A DNA stretch of 20,096 nt from JALYIM01 sp040003205 (lineage in GTDB: Bacteria > Acidobacteriota > Terriglobia > Terriglobales > Acidobacteriaceae). Shown one piece after another: positions 7,641 through 15,438 of this stretch; positions within the stretch are counted from its first letter, which is position 1; every line of letters starts with the position of its first letter. The notes under the pieces were generated by a model, which searched no databases, had not been told where the DNA came from, and was given only the letters and a program-made list of their open reading frames with translations. Made by a program: the position numbers and the translations under genes. The stretch is from positions 1 through 20,096 of the forward strand of contig JBDUDA010000023.1 of the NCBI GenBank assembly GCA_040003205.1, given 5' to 3'.

Positions 7641-8567
7641 ATGGTGGATCCTCTCATAGCGGCTGCGATCTTTGCCCTGGGGCTGGCCTTCGGCAGCTTC
7701 CTGAATGTGTGTATTTACCGGCTGCCGCTGGGGTTATCCGTGGTACATCCAGGGTCTGCCTGCCCCAAATGCAAACGAGGCATTCGGCTTTACGACAATA
7801 TTCCAGTGCTGAGTTGGCTCATTCTGAAGGGCCACTGCCGTAACTGTAAGTCGCCGATTACACCGCGCTACTTGTTGGTGGAGCTGCTGGTTGGAGTTTT
7901 GTTTCTATCCTGCTACCTGCACTTTGGCTATACGCTGAGCGCCCTGAAATATTGCAGTTTCGGATTTCTGCTGATAGGCCTGATTTTTACCGACGCGGAA
8001 ACCCACCTGCTTCCCGACAAATTGACGTTTCCCGGAATCGCACTAGGCCTGGCCTTTAGCCTGTTCGTTCCAGTCAATGATCTGGTCTCGCAATTTCTGC
8101 CCAGCGCTGCGTTCATGCAATCGCATTCTGGCATTGCGTCCCCTTTACTCTCATTTTTGGATTCGCTGGTCGGCGCGTTGGCAGGATCTTCATTCATATA
8201 TGGCGCCGGAGCGATTTATTTACGGGCTCGCGGCGTCGAGGGCATGGGATTCGGCGACGTAAAACTGATGGCCATGGTGGGCGCATTTCTCGGCCTGAAG
8301 CTAACTGTCTTCACGATTTTTGCAGGGTCCATCGCCGGATCGATTGTTGGTGTTTGGACGGTGCTGTCGGTGTGGATTAAACGGACCCGACGCTACGCGG
8401 CTCACGGCAAGACCCCGCTCGGTGATGCACGGAAGCGGGCTTGGGAATCGGCGACGATTGCTCTTCGGGGTTATCAAATGCCGTTCGGAGTTTTTCTCGG
8501 AATCATGGCGCTTGCCGCATCCTTCTTCGGAAACCAGTTCTTTGGCTGGTACTGGCGGCTGCTGTGA
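7641..8567 (+). CDS. pilD: Prepilin peptidase / N-methyltransferase (PilD, family A24)
   Basis: Inner-membrane aspartic protease that cleaves the leader of type IV prepilins and pseudopilins and N-methylates the new N-terminus. In 308 residues: the N-terminal FGSFLNVCIYRLP (17-29), a zinc site from C41-x-x-C44 and C66-x-x-C69, the first catalytic Asp at D118 in TDAETHLLPD, and the second at D206 in GDVKLMAMVG. About seven to eight hydrophobic helices are visible. A soluble insert (about 145-172) precedes the helix before the GD motif, and a basic insert (about 246-277) follows it, making the protein slightly longer than average. With all four cysteines present it should have both activities. 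Its TGA overlaps the GTG of the next gene, so the two are probably translated together. No pilin gene is in the window. Confidence 0.95.
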   Translation: MVDPLIAAAIFALGLAFGSFLNVCIYRLPLGLSVVHPGSACPKCKRGIRLYDNIPVLSWLILKGHCRNCKSPITPRYLLVELLVGVLFLSCYLHFGYTLSALKYCSFGFLLIGLIFTDAETHLLPDKLTFPGIALGLAFSLFVPVNDLVSQFLPSAAFMQSHSGIASPLLSFLDSLVGALAGSSFIYGAGAIYLRARGVEGMGFGDVKLMAMVGAFLGLKLTVFTIFAGSIAGSIVGVWTVLSVWIKRTRRYAAHGKTPLGDARKRAWESATIALRGYQMPFGVFLGIMALAASFFGNQFFGWYWRLL

Positions 8568-9421
8568 AATTACTGAGCAACCCCATTGTGGTGCGGATGC
8601 TGTTATTGCTTATCCTGGGAGGATTCGCCCTCTTCGCCGGCATCGCTGTGATACGACGTCTCCGCCGGGGCTTGGTGGAAGAGGCGACGTTCCCGACCGA
8701 CCTCAGTTCACCCGACGCGCTTCCGTTGGAAACTTATAGCGCTGTCATTCAACAATTAAAGCAGCAGAAGCACGAATTGCAGAGTGTGCAACAGCTGGAG
8801 AAACGGCGGTCCAGAGCTTCGGAAACGATCAGCGGCTCCATCATTTCAACTCTTCCGTGCGGAGTTTTGTTTTTTACTTCCAATGGACTGGTACGGCAGG
8901 CAAATTCGGCAGCCAAACAGATCCTTGGATTCTCCTCGCCTTTGGGCATGAGTGCTGACGAAGTTTTTCGGAAGGCGACCGCTGAAACATCCAACGCCTC
9001 CCGTCACACTCTGGCGCAGTTAATTGCAGAGACGCTGGTTTCGAGGAGTTCCATCCGGCACCTGGAGACTGATTACCGAACACCGGCGGGCGGCCAAAGA
9101 GTGCTGGAGGTTACCCTCACCTCCGTTCAGTCGCCTACAGGCGAATTTTTTGGACTGACCTGCCTCCTCAACGACCAAACCGAAATGCGCGATCTGCGGC
9201 TAAGACAAGCCCTTCGCGACGAAATGTCACTGACAATGGCGCTGGAGCTTCGCAAATCGTTGTCCGCAATCTCGGCGTATGCAAAACACAATGTCACCAA
9301 CGGCGACTCTCCCTCGGAAACCCAGAGGGGGAACGACATTATGTCGGAAGCAGCGCACGTGGAAACAACCGTGGGCGCTTTTTTAAGTAACACTGCCGCA
9401 AAGGGTGCCTCGGGAGGTTAG
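8564..9421 (+). CDS. PAS-domain membrane protein with HisKA-like segment lacking the His
   Basis: Sensor-like protein of 285 residues, translated from a GTG sharing 4 bp (GTGA) with the end of pilD. It has one N-terminal transmembrane helix (about 11-30), a coiled segment (55-90), and a PAS domain (about 90-205) with the typical ILGFSSPLG and FGLTCLLNDQTE stretches. A two-helix dimerisation segment (about 213-278) resembles HisKA. Where HisKA has xHELRxPL this protein has ALELRKSL (226-233), so Leu227 replaces the phospho-acceptor His. No HATPase domain follows: the protein stops at 285 and an unrelated gene comes next. It cannot autophosphorylate in the usual way. A scaffold or modulatory role tied to pilus biogenesis is inference. 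The frame is open upstream to 8441, but that part overlaps pilD. Confidence 0.82.
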   Translation: MKLLSNPIVVRMLLLLILGGFALFAGIAVIRRLRRGLVEEATFPTDLSSPDALPLETYSAVIQQLKQQKHELQSVQQLEKRRSRASETISGSIISTLPCGVLFFTSNGLVRQANSAAKQILGFSSPLGMSADEVFRKATAETSNASRHTLAQLIAETLVSRSSIRHLETDYRTPAGGQRVLEVTLTSVQSPTGEFFGLTCLLNDQTEMRDLRLRQALRDEMSLTMALELRKSLSAISAYAKHNVTNGDSPSETQRGNDIMSEAAHVETTVGAFLSNTAAKGASGG

Positions 9422-9477
9422 CGGCAAGAGAAGTTTCGACTCTGCGTGCATACGAAATTAAGAAGCATGGAGGAAAT

Positions 9478-10098
9478 ATGAAAAGAATTCTATATGTTTG
9501 GATGGCAGCGATACTACTTGCTCCGGTGGCCGCATCGTTCGCCTCCGCCCAAGCCGCGGGAGAACCGCTGGGCGACTACGCGCGCTCGGCTCGCAAGGAC
9601 AAGAAGCCTTCTTCGGCGAAGCGTTATGACAATGACAATCTGCCCGTAAGTGAAAAGCTGAGTGTCGTCGGAAACGCTCCGGCACCGACAGCCGAGAACA
9701 CCTCCGCGCCTGCGCAGCCTGGCGATGCCAATACGGCAAAGCCAGGCGCGGAAACCTCCGGCAAGAAGCCGGAAGCGACCGCGCAGGACGAATCCGCCGA
9801 TGCGAAGAAGAAACTCTTAGACCAATGGAAAGATAAGCTCGACAAGCAAAAGGAACAGGTTGACCTGGCCGCCCGCGAGCTGGATGTCACGCAGCGGGAG
9901 TACAGGCTGCGCGCCGCTGCTTTTTATTCCGACGCGGGAAACCGTCTGCGAAGTCCGGGAGGATGGGACCAGGAAGACGGTCAGTTCAAGCAAAAAATCG
10001 ATGAGAAGCAGAAGGCTCTTGATGCCGCAAAACTGAAACTCACCGACATGCAGGAAGACGCAAGAAAGTCCGGAGTTCCTTCCTCAGCGCGAGAGTAA
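9478..10098 (+). CDS. Secreted coiled-coil protein with DNDNLP motif, function unknown
   Basis: No known function. The 206 residues start with a Sec signal peptide (1 to about 25, cleavage near ASAQA). A short conserved-looking stretch LGDYARSARK...YDNDNLP follows (31-56), then a Pro/Ala/Thr-rich linker (about 66-108). A highly charged helical region (about 109-195) probably forms two coiled-coil segments, broken around SPGGWDQED (159-167). I recall the DNDNLP stretch from other acidobacterial secreted proteins, but cannot verify it here. The start has an excellent Shine-Dalgarno (GGAGG, 9469 onwards). The gene is 56 bp after the PAS gene in the same direction, and a strong terminator follows it. 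Confidence 0.78.
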   Translation: MKRILYVWMAAILLAPVAASFASAQAAGEPLGDYARSARKDKKPSSAKRYDNDNLPVSEKLSVVGNAPAPTAENTSAPAQPGDANTAKPGAETSGKKPEATAQDESADAKKKLLDQWKDKLDKQKEQVDLAARELDVTQREYRLRAAAFYSDAGNRLRSPGGWDQEDGQFKQKIDEKQKALDAAKLKLTDMQEDARKSGVPSSARE

Positions 10099-10115
10099 GG
10101 GAAACTCGTTGGTGG

Positions 10116-10144
10116 GCCCTCGAAATCGAGGGCTTTGTTTTTTT
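10116..10144 (+). terminator. Rho-independent terminator
   Basis: Stem arms GCCCTCG (10116-10122) and CGAGGGC (10127-10133) pair perfectly around an AAAT loop, extendable by an A-T pair. TTTGTTTTTTT follows (10134-10144). It lies 17 bp after the stop of the DNDNLP gene and before a convergent gene. Confidence 0.92.
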
Positions 10145-10150
10145 GCCGAG

Positions 10151-10660
10151 CTAAAGAGTTGGCATTTCCCGCAGCCGGTTGATCTGCTTCAGATGATGCT
10201 TTCCGTGGATATAGTGGAATTTTCTCCACTGCGCCCCGGTCAACGGCCCGAGAATTGGATGGTCCAAAAGACGGGTGGCTTTCCCGTAACGCAATTCACA
10301 TCTCCCGATCAATTCATCCATCGCGGCAATTTGAGGACCAATGCTACCCCTGATAGTTTCTGCTGGGATACCCCGAGGCTCGGTATTGACAGGGGCTTTT
10401 CTTCCTTCTGGAAGATAACCAAGTCCTGTGACTACTAAAACAGAGAGCCTGCCTTTCAAAGTGGGTACGGTGGCGAGCGGCTTACCGGCTTCGATGCAAC
10501 GTTCAAAACCCTTTATAGTGCCACTGTAAGTGAGGCTAAGGTGGTCCAACACTTGCGCCGTGCTCCACTTCCCTTCCCGGTGACGGCCCATCTCCTGCGT
10601 TGTCATTCCATCTATTCCGGCAGCAATTGCTCGCTGTAATTTCTGTAAAACGGACTCCAT
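10151..10660 (-). CDS. DinB-superfamily (DUF1569-like) protein
   Basis: Four-helix-bundle protein of the DinB/YfiT type, of unknown substrate. The 169 residues show the family pattern: KWSTAQVLDHL at 31-41 with H40, then HPILGPLTGAQWRKFHYIHGKHHLKQI at 134-160. The conserved C-terminal histidines are H149, H152, H155 and H156. Together with H40 these could form the metal site (Zn or Ni) of this fold. Relatives include thiol-dependent transferases and stress-induced proteins, so a detoxification role is possible but not shown. The ATG at 10660 has AAGG 5 bases upstream. It is convergent with the preceding gene and divergent from the lipoprotein at 10845. The 184-bp gap between those two shows no clear promoter that I can defend. 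Confidence 0.8.
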   Translation of the reverse strand: MESVLQKLQRAIAAGIDGMTTQEMGRHREGKWSTAQVLDHLSLTYSGTIKGFERCIEAGKPLATVPTLKGRLSVLVVTGLGYLPEGRKAPVNTEPRGIPAETIRGSIGPQIAAMDELIGRCELRYGKATRLLDHPILGPLTGAQWRKFHYIHGKHHLKQINRLREMPTL

Positions 10661-10844
10661 GGCGCCTTCGCCTTTCCGTGTTTCAGTTCGATGCGCGAAC
10701 CACTTTTAACAAACATGGGGTGCTCTGGGAAGCAACGCTTTCGATGACGATAACCCTTCATTAGAATAAACCCCTGTTACACTTCCGGTTTGCATCTATT
10801 TCGCGAAGTCTTGCGCAATCTCGATAAGTAGAGGAGCGGCGGAT

Positions 10845-11459
10845 ATGAAAAAACTTACAGTGGCGCTGCTGGCGATCGGCCTGTTAACAAGCTGCTCCAC
10901 CCAGCCGAAGACACCGGCGGAAAAACCAGCGCCGAAACCGCCGGAATTTGAGACCGGACGCACAGCGTTTCAAAAAATGTACATCGCGGCTCATGGGTGG
11001 GCCCGTGACGCTCAGCCTTTCAGTGTGGAATCGCAGCCAACTTCAGACTCGAACGGGCAGGATGGCAAATCAGCGATATGGCACGCATCGTTTGCATCGA
11101 CAGCCGGACACGGCGCCAAGCCCTACGATTGGTCAGGAACGGATGCCGCCGGAGCGCCGGCAAGAGGCATCACTCCCGGCACTGAAGACACTTACAGTCC
11201 TACAAATTCATCGACCCAGGTATTCGACATCGTCTATCTGAAAGTAGACTCGGACAAAGCCCTGGAAGTCGCCCAGAAACATGGCGGCGAAAAACTACTG
11301 GCAAAGAATCCGGACACTCCGGTGATCTACAAGTTGGACTGGAACCACAACACGAGCGAGTTGATGTGGCACGTCATCTACGGGCCTTCACCGGACGACG
11401 CGAAGTTGAGAGTGGTGGTAAACGCCAGCACCGGCGCTTTCATGAGAGTGGACAAATGA
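10845..11459 (+). CDS. Small lipoprotein, function unknown
   Basis: Predicted lipoprotein of 204 residues. The signal MKKLTVALLAIGLLTSC has a good lipobox (LTSC, lipidated Cys17). A Pro/Lys linker follows to about 35, then a soluble domain. The C-terminal part (about 145-204, with PVIYKLDWNHN...MWHVIYG...VVVNASTGAFMRV) has the alternating pattern and terminal ASTGAF phrase seen in PepSY-type domains, so it may be PepSY-like. That is resemblance only. GGAG lies 8 bases before the ATG. The gene stands alone between a divergent DinB-like gene and a convergent bacilliredoxin gene. Confidence 0.75.
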   Translation: MKKLTVALLAIGLLTSCSTQPKTPAEKPAPKPPEFETGRTAFQKMYIAAHGWARDAQPFSVESQPTSDSNGQDGKSAIWHASFASTAGHGAKPYDWSGTDAAGAPARGITPGTEDTYSPTNSSTQVFDIVYLKVDSDKALEVAQKHGGEKLLAKNPDTPVIYKLDWNHNTSELMWHVIYGPSPDDAKLRVVVNASTGAFMRVDK

Positions 11460-11505
11460 GAAGATACAAAAGCTTCATGCCATCCCACCACGACCATTGG
11501 GCAGG

Positions 11506-11943
11506 CTAAGAGCTCACGTTGACGGGTTTAGCGCAAAATTTATTGAATACGATTTTCAATTCCGCCGCGATATCGGTTGCCTCGCGATGCTCAATGTCAC
11601 TGCGCTGCATCATGTAGACCAGTTTCCCGTCATTCAACAATGCAATCGAAGGTGACGAAGGCGGATATCCTGTGAAATAAGTACGAGCGCGCTCAGTCGC
11701 TTCTTTGTCTTGTCCGGCGAAAACGGTGCAAAGATTTTCGGGCCGGTTTCCATTTTGCAATGCCGCGCGAACTGCCGGGCGCATTCGACCTGCCGCGCAT
11801 CCGCAAATAGAATTCACTACCACCATGGTTGTGCCGGGCTTGTTGACGATGGCCCGGTCCACTTCCTCGGCTGTACGCAGTTCCTGCACTCCCAACCGGG
11901 TCAGCTCTTCGCGCATAGGCACAACCATAATTTCTGGGAACAT
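11506..11943 (-). CDS. Bacilliredoxin (BrxA/BrxB, YphP/YqiW family)
   Basis: Thiol-disulfide protein of the family that removes bacillithiol from mixed disulfides in Firmicutes. The 145 residues match the usual length. The diagnostic NSICGCAAG (44-52) has the C47-G48-C49 active site, and the family phrase GYPPSSPSIALL is present near 92-103. Extra cysteines are C72 and C137. The start is supported by AGGAG 5 bases before the ATG. Whether this organism makes bacillithiol cannot be judged here, since no bshABC gene is in the window. Acidobacteria commonly carry this family. It is convergent with the lipoprotein gene and divergent from murB. Confidence 0.92.
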   Translation of the reverse strand: MFPEIMVVPMREELTRLGVQELRTAEEVDRAIVNKPGTTMVVVNSICGCAAGRMRPAVRAALQNGNRPENLCTVFAGQDKEATERARTYFTGYPPSSPSIALLNDGKLVYMMQRSDIEHREATDIAAELKIVFNKFCAKPVNVSS

Positions 11944-12045
11944 GTTTTCTCCTGGGGCAATTGTACCGCAGGCTTACAAACGGTAGAAAGCTAACGTCGC
12001 AAGGCAGCCATCTCCTGTCATATATAGTTAGTTCTTAAAGCACCC

Positions 12046-13092
12046 ATGATCATTCAGGAAAATGTTCCCCTGGCTCCACTGACAACTCTGAAAGTAGGCG
12101 GGCCAGCCCGTTATTTCGTGCAGGCGATGAACGCTTCCGAGGTGCGAGAGGCCGTGAATTTCGCCCGCTCGCGCAATCTGTCATTATTCGTTCTGGGTGG
12201 CGGCAGCAATCTTGTAATATCCGACGCTGGTTGGCCTGGTCTGGTTCTGAAAGTAGGAGCCACCGGCATCAATCATCGCCACGGTCACAACCCCGTTGTA
12301 TTCGAGGCTGCCGCTGGCGAAGATTGGGATAAATTTGTCGCTTTCGTTGTGGCTCACAATTGTGCCGGAATCGAGTGCCTGAGCGGAATTCCCGGAAATG
12401 TCGGCGGCACTCCGGTGCAGAACGTGGGTGCCTACGGGCAGGAGGTCGCGAACTCAATAGAGTCTGTCCAGGTATTCGATTTGAAAGACGATCAGGAGCG
12501 CGAGTTGTTTAAGGAAGACTGCAAGTTCAGTTATCGAACGAGCATCTTCAACACCAGCGAGCGCGGACGCTACATCATTCTGCAAGTCAACTACGCCTTG
12601 AAATTAGGCGGTGAGCCGTACATCGCTTATGCCGACCTCAAGAAATACTTTGCCGGATGGAGCCAGCATCCCACTCTCGCCGACACTCGCGAAGCGGTCC
12701 GGCAAATACGTTCGAGCAAAGCCATGCTCATCAAACCTGGTGACGACGATTGCCGCAGTGCGGGGTCGTTCTTTAAAAATCCTGTGCTCACGCAGGAGCA
12801 GTATGCTGACCTGACGCAGCGCGCCGCCCTGCGAAACATGCAGGTTCCGAGTTATCCCGCCCTGGATGCGCAGAGGAAGGTGTCAGCGGCCTGGCTGGTG
12901 GAGCATTCTGGGTTTAGCAAGGGATACAACGGTGGCAGCGTCGGAATTTCTCGCAAGCATGCTTTGGCAATCGTCAATCGCGGCTCCGCTACTGCCAATG
13001 ACGTACTAGCCTTGAAAGAACAGATTCAACACCGGGTCGAAGAAATCTGGGGAATCCGTCTCGAAGCGGAACCGGTGTTCGTGGGATTCTAG
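12046..13092 (+). CDS. murB: UDP-N-acetylenolpyruvoylglucosamine reductase MurB, type I
   Basis: FAD- and NADPH-dependent reduction of enolpyruvyl-UDP-GlcNAc to UDP-MurNAc, the committed step of peptidoglycan precursor synthesis in the cytoplasm. The 348 residues show the PP-loop FAD fold: TTLKVGGPA at 13-21, LGGGSNLVISD at 50-60, SGIPGNVGGTPVQNVGAYG at 113-131, YRTS with Arg164, and SAGSFFKNP (238-246) with the catalytic Ser241. The substrate-binding C-terminal lobe ends in EPVFVGF. Length and motifs fit the E. coli-like type I enzyme, which keeps the extra Tyr loop. The start is the first ATG, with only a weak ribosome site (AAAG). No other mur or fts cell-wall gene lies nearby. Confidence 0.96.
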   Translation: MIIQENVPLAPLTTLKVGGPARYFVQAMNASEVREAVNFARSRNLSLFVLGGGSNLVISDAGWPGLVLKVGATGINHRHGHNPVVFEAAAGEDWDKFVAFVVAHNCAGIECLSGIPGNVGGTPVQNVGAYGQEVANSIESVQVFDLKDDQERELFKEDCKFSYRTSIFNTSERGRYIILQVNYALKLGGEPYIAYADLKKYFAGWSQHPTLADTREAVRQIRSSKAMLIKPGDDDCRSAGSFFKNPVLTQEQYADLTQRAALRNMQVPSYPALDAQRKVSAAWLVEHSGFSKGYNGGSVGISRKHALAIVNRGSATANDVLALKEQIQHRVEEIWGIRLEAEPVFVGF

Positions 13093-13116
13093 GCCCCCAC
13101 GGTGTTTTCCCGAACA

Positions 13117-14010
13117 TCATTTTTTGGGAAGCTTTCGAAACGGATGCTCAAAGCTGAGGTAGAGCAATATAGCTTTTTCGCCCGCATTGGGTCCGGCCCC
13201 GATCGGCACTGCAATGCCCGGTACAATCTGCAACCCATTTTTAAAGTTGTAAGACCAGCGAATACCGGGACTCATAAAAAGCGAGTTTGTCCGTTGCGTG
13301 CGGCGGATCGCCACCACGTTCTGGGAACTCGCAAAGACAGTCTCAAGCATCAAATTGAACCGAGTTCGCGCAAGCCAGATGAAACTCTGCCCGAGATTGT
13401 ATCCAGTGGTAGCGCCACGGTCGCCGCTCGCGTCTCGCGCCCTGGGAAAGAAAGTTGCCCCTGCATTCCAGTGACTAACCAGCTTTTTGCTGATTACCAC
13501 GCTCAGCGGAAGGCTGGTTTGGACGCCGAAACTGCCGACGCCCCGGCCCAGGGTAGAGTCCCCTGTTGGCAAGATCACGCTAAACCGTGGCGAAAACGCC
13601 ACCTGCGCGTCCGCGTTTCCGACCAATTGATACCGGTAATTTAAAAAAACATCACCCAAACCGACGCCTGAGGCCGGCAGTGCTCCGACGTGCACCGCAG
13701 CCACAGAGTAGCTCAATTGGTGACGCTCGTTCCCGGGGACGGGCCATTCCTGCGTGAAAGTGTAGTTCCAGTCTTTACTGTTCCAAAAACGAGTGAAGGT
13801 CGAAATGTGTTGGACCACCCCGAAATTCTGGTTGTAGGCTTCTTCCACCAGAAAACTGTTGTCCTGAATGTTTTGCGACCCAGCAGAAGCAGGCCCCGTT
13901 TGTGCCTGCGCAGCAACGCAGCGAAAGCCCGCCGCGATAACTACGAGAGAAAATAATAAATTTACAATGCGGAGACGCGTTTTATTTCCTCGCAATTCCA
14001 TGAATTTCAA
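13117..14010 (-). CDS. Predicted outer-membrane beta-barrel protein
   Basis: Predicted secreted barrel of about 297 residues. A signal peptide ends near VAAQAQ (34-37). The rest is alternating amphipathic strands with aromatic girdles, for example WNYTFTQEWPVP, GDVFLNYRYQLV, AQVAFSPRFSVILPTGD and AGATFFPRA. It resembles the MetA-pathway/transporter-like barrel family of PF13557 type, which is a fold-level guess. The last strand ends LYLSFEHPF and is followed by a basic tail, so the terminal residue is not the usual Phe. The longest start is TTG 14010, which shares TTGA with the glycosylase stop and has GGGGGAG 5 bases upstream. The ATG at 14001 is a close alternative. Co-expression with the glycosylase gene is likely from the overlap. 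Confidence 0.75.
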   Translation of the reverse strand: MKFMELRGNKTRLRIVNLLFSLVVIAAGFRCVAAQAQTGPASAGSQNIQDNSFLVEEAYNQNFGVVQHISTFTRFWNSKDWNYTFTQEWPVPGNERHQLSYSVAAVHVGALPASGVGLGDVFLNYRYQLVGNADAQVAFSPRFSVILPTGDSTLGRGVGSFGVQTSLPLSVVISKKLVSHWNAGATFFPRARDASGDRGATTGYNLGQSFIWLARTRFNLMLETVFASSQNVVAIRRTQRTNSLFMSPGIRWSYNFKNGLQIVPGIAVPIGAGPNAGEKAILLYLSFEHPFRKLPKK

Positions 14011-14711
14011 ATCTGCTCCCCCGCCAATCTCGCCGCCTCGCGGAAAATGTTCGCGAACATTTCGCGCGTCAGCTTTCCTGTTTGAGTGTTCTGATTAGAA
14101 GGGTGGTAGGACGCCAGCATTATCTTCCCATCGGGCATCTCGTACCTGGCTCCGTGCCGGAACAACAATTCTTTGCGACTCGGACGCTCACCGAGGCGCT
14201 TGTGATAATTAAGGTAAGCGTCGAATGCGGTTCTCCCGAGCACTACAACAACCCGCAGATTCCTCAGCCCCGCCATCTCGCGGTCGAGATACGAGGCACA
14301 GTTGGCGAGCTCCTGCGTCAAAGGCTTATTGTCTGGAGGAGCGCAGCGCGCCGCTGCCGTGATATATAAATTCCTTAGCTTGAGTCCATCGCAGCGATCA
14401 ACCGCAGTCGGCTGATTCGCGAACCCTGCCTCGTAGAGTATCGGATACATGAATTTGCCGGAAGCATCTCCTGTGAACGGACGCCCCGTTCGATTCGACC
14501 CATGAGCTCCGGGCGCGAGTCCCAGCACGAGAACGCGCGCATCTGGATCTCCAAAGCCAGGCACCGGTTTTCCCCAGTACTCACAGGCCAGGTAGGCTCG
14601 CCGCTTCTCTCGCGCGACCTTTTCGCGATACACCACAAGGCGAGGACATCGTTTGCACACCACCACCTCGCGATTCAGAACAGCCAACCAGTTTGGCAGA
14701 GACGTAGACAT
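14007..14711 (-). CDS. udgB: Uracil-DNA glycosylase, family 5 (UdgB-like), Fe-S
   Basis: Removes uracil and related deaminated bases from DNA. The 234 residues carry C19-x-x-C22, C123 and C138 as likely [4Fe-4S] ligands, motif A GLAPGAHGSNRTGRPFTGD (64-82) and motif B SYHPSNQNTQTGKLT (201-215). Motif A lacks the polar catalytic residue of family 4 (GEAPG with E) and has GLAPG, the hallmark of family 5. The N-terminal YW-x-PVPGFGDP phrase also fits that family. An ATG start has AGAGG 4 bases upstream. It overlaps the beta-barrel gene downstream by 4 bp. Functional partners are not evident. Confidence 0.93.
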   Translation of the reverse strand: MSTSLPNWLAVLNREVVVCKRCPRLVVYREKVAREKRRAYLACEYWGKPVPGFGDPDARVLVLGLAPGAHGSNRTGRPFTGDASGKFMYPILYEAGFANQPTAVDRCDGLKLRNLYITAAARCAPPDNKPLTQELANCASYLDREMAGLRNLRVVVVLGRTAFDAYLNYHKRLGERPSRKELLFRHGARYEMPDGKIMLASYHPSNQNTQTGKLTREMFANIFREAARLAGEQI

Positions 14712-14961
14712 TAATCCTCTTAAACATCACTCCTCTTAAGGAGCCCGGCGTGCCACGCGGCGCTATTTCGCCCGAGTTTTCCACAGGTGAGGGCGTAACT
14801 TCCCGCTACAGCACCAGGTTTGGCCGAATGCCCCGTCCACTGTATGGAAGAGCTCCGCTCCTTGGTTTAACGTCCACTGTACACAAGAAAGATAGTTCAT
14901 CGCATCGAGCGATATCCAAATAACTAGGGACGTAAGGTCCTGCAAATCGAAAGGAATCACA
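14712..14961. other. Intergenic region with an 11-bp direct repeat
   Basis: This 250-bp gap separates the divergent glycosylase and LysM genes. It contains two exact copies of CGTCCACTGTA (14834-14844 and 14871-14881), start to start 37 bp apart, which might be operator half-sites. A short CTCCT/AGGAG hairpin lies near 14730-14744. No convincing -35/-10 pair was found. Confidence 0.3.
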
Positions 14962-15366
14962 ATGGCGAATTCATTTGACCAATTGAAACAGAAATATCAG
15001 TCGGTTTTGACCACCATACAGAACGAGGGAGCCGAGTTGCACAATCTCAACATGGAAGGCAACCAGCTTTACCTCAAAGCTAGCGCGAAATCCGAAGACA
15101 GTAAGAATCGGATATGGGACGCCATCAAGAAAGTTGATCCGTCTTTTTCAGATCTGAAACACGATATTGATGTCACTTCGGGCCAGAGCACGGGCTCGCA
15201 AGCAGGCGGACAACGATACACGGTCAAACCTGGAGACAGTCTGTCCAAGATCAGCCAGCAGTTTTACGGCGATGCCAAGAAATATATGACCATTGCCAAG
15301 GCCAATAATATCGAGGATCCAGACAAGATCAGAGCCGGGCAAGAGTTGCTTATTCCTGCCGCTTAA
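14962..15366 (+). CDS. BON-LysM protein (Kbp/YgaU-like)
   Basis: Small 134-residue protein without a signal peptide. Its N-terminal half (about 5-72, with ELHNLNMEGNQLYLKASA and IWDAIKKVDPSFSDL) resembles a BON-type fold. A Gly/Ser linker leads to one LysM motif (about 84-132, YTVKPGDSLSKISQQFYGD through GQELLIP). This order is that of E. coli Kbp (YgaU), a potassium-binding protein, and of many acidobacterial LysM proteins. Whether this one binds potassium or glycan is not decided by the sequence. AAGGA lies 6 bases before the ATG. It is monocistronic, with its own terminator at 15398-15438. Confidence 0.87.
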   Translation: MANSFDQLKQKYQSVLTTIQNEGAELHNLNMEGNQLYLKASAKSEDSKNRIWDAIKKVDPSFSDLKHDIDVTSGQSTGSQAGGQRYTVKPGDSLSKISQQFYGDAKKYMTIAKANNIEDPDKIRAGQELLIPAA

Positions 15367-15397
15367 CGCCTGCGTCATAGCAACTTAGTTAGAAACG

Positions 15398-15438
15398 GTC
15401 CGGCCTTTCCACCTGATGCGAAGGCCGGACATTTTTTT
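15398..15438 (+). terminator. Rho-independent terminator of the LysM gene
   Basis: A 10-bp perfect stem, GTCCGGCCTT (15398-15407) with AAGGCCGGAC (15421-15430), encloses a 13-nt loop. A then seven T's follow (15432-15438). It starts 31 bp after the LysM stop codon. Confidence 0.92.

Noticed and set aside
14763..14960. 65-codon reverse frame between the glycosylase and LysM genes
   Set aside because: No ribosome site or recognisable motif; the region reads as a divergent promoter area.
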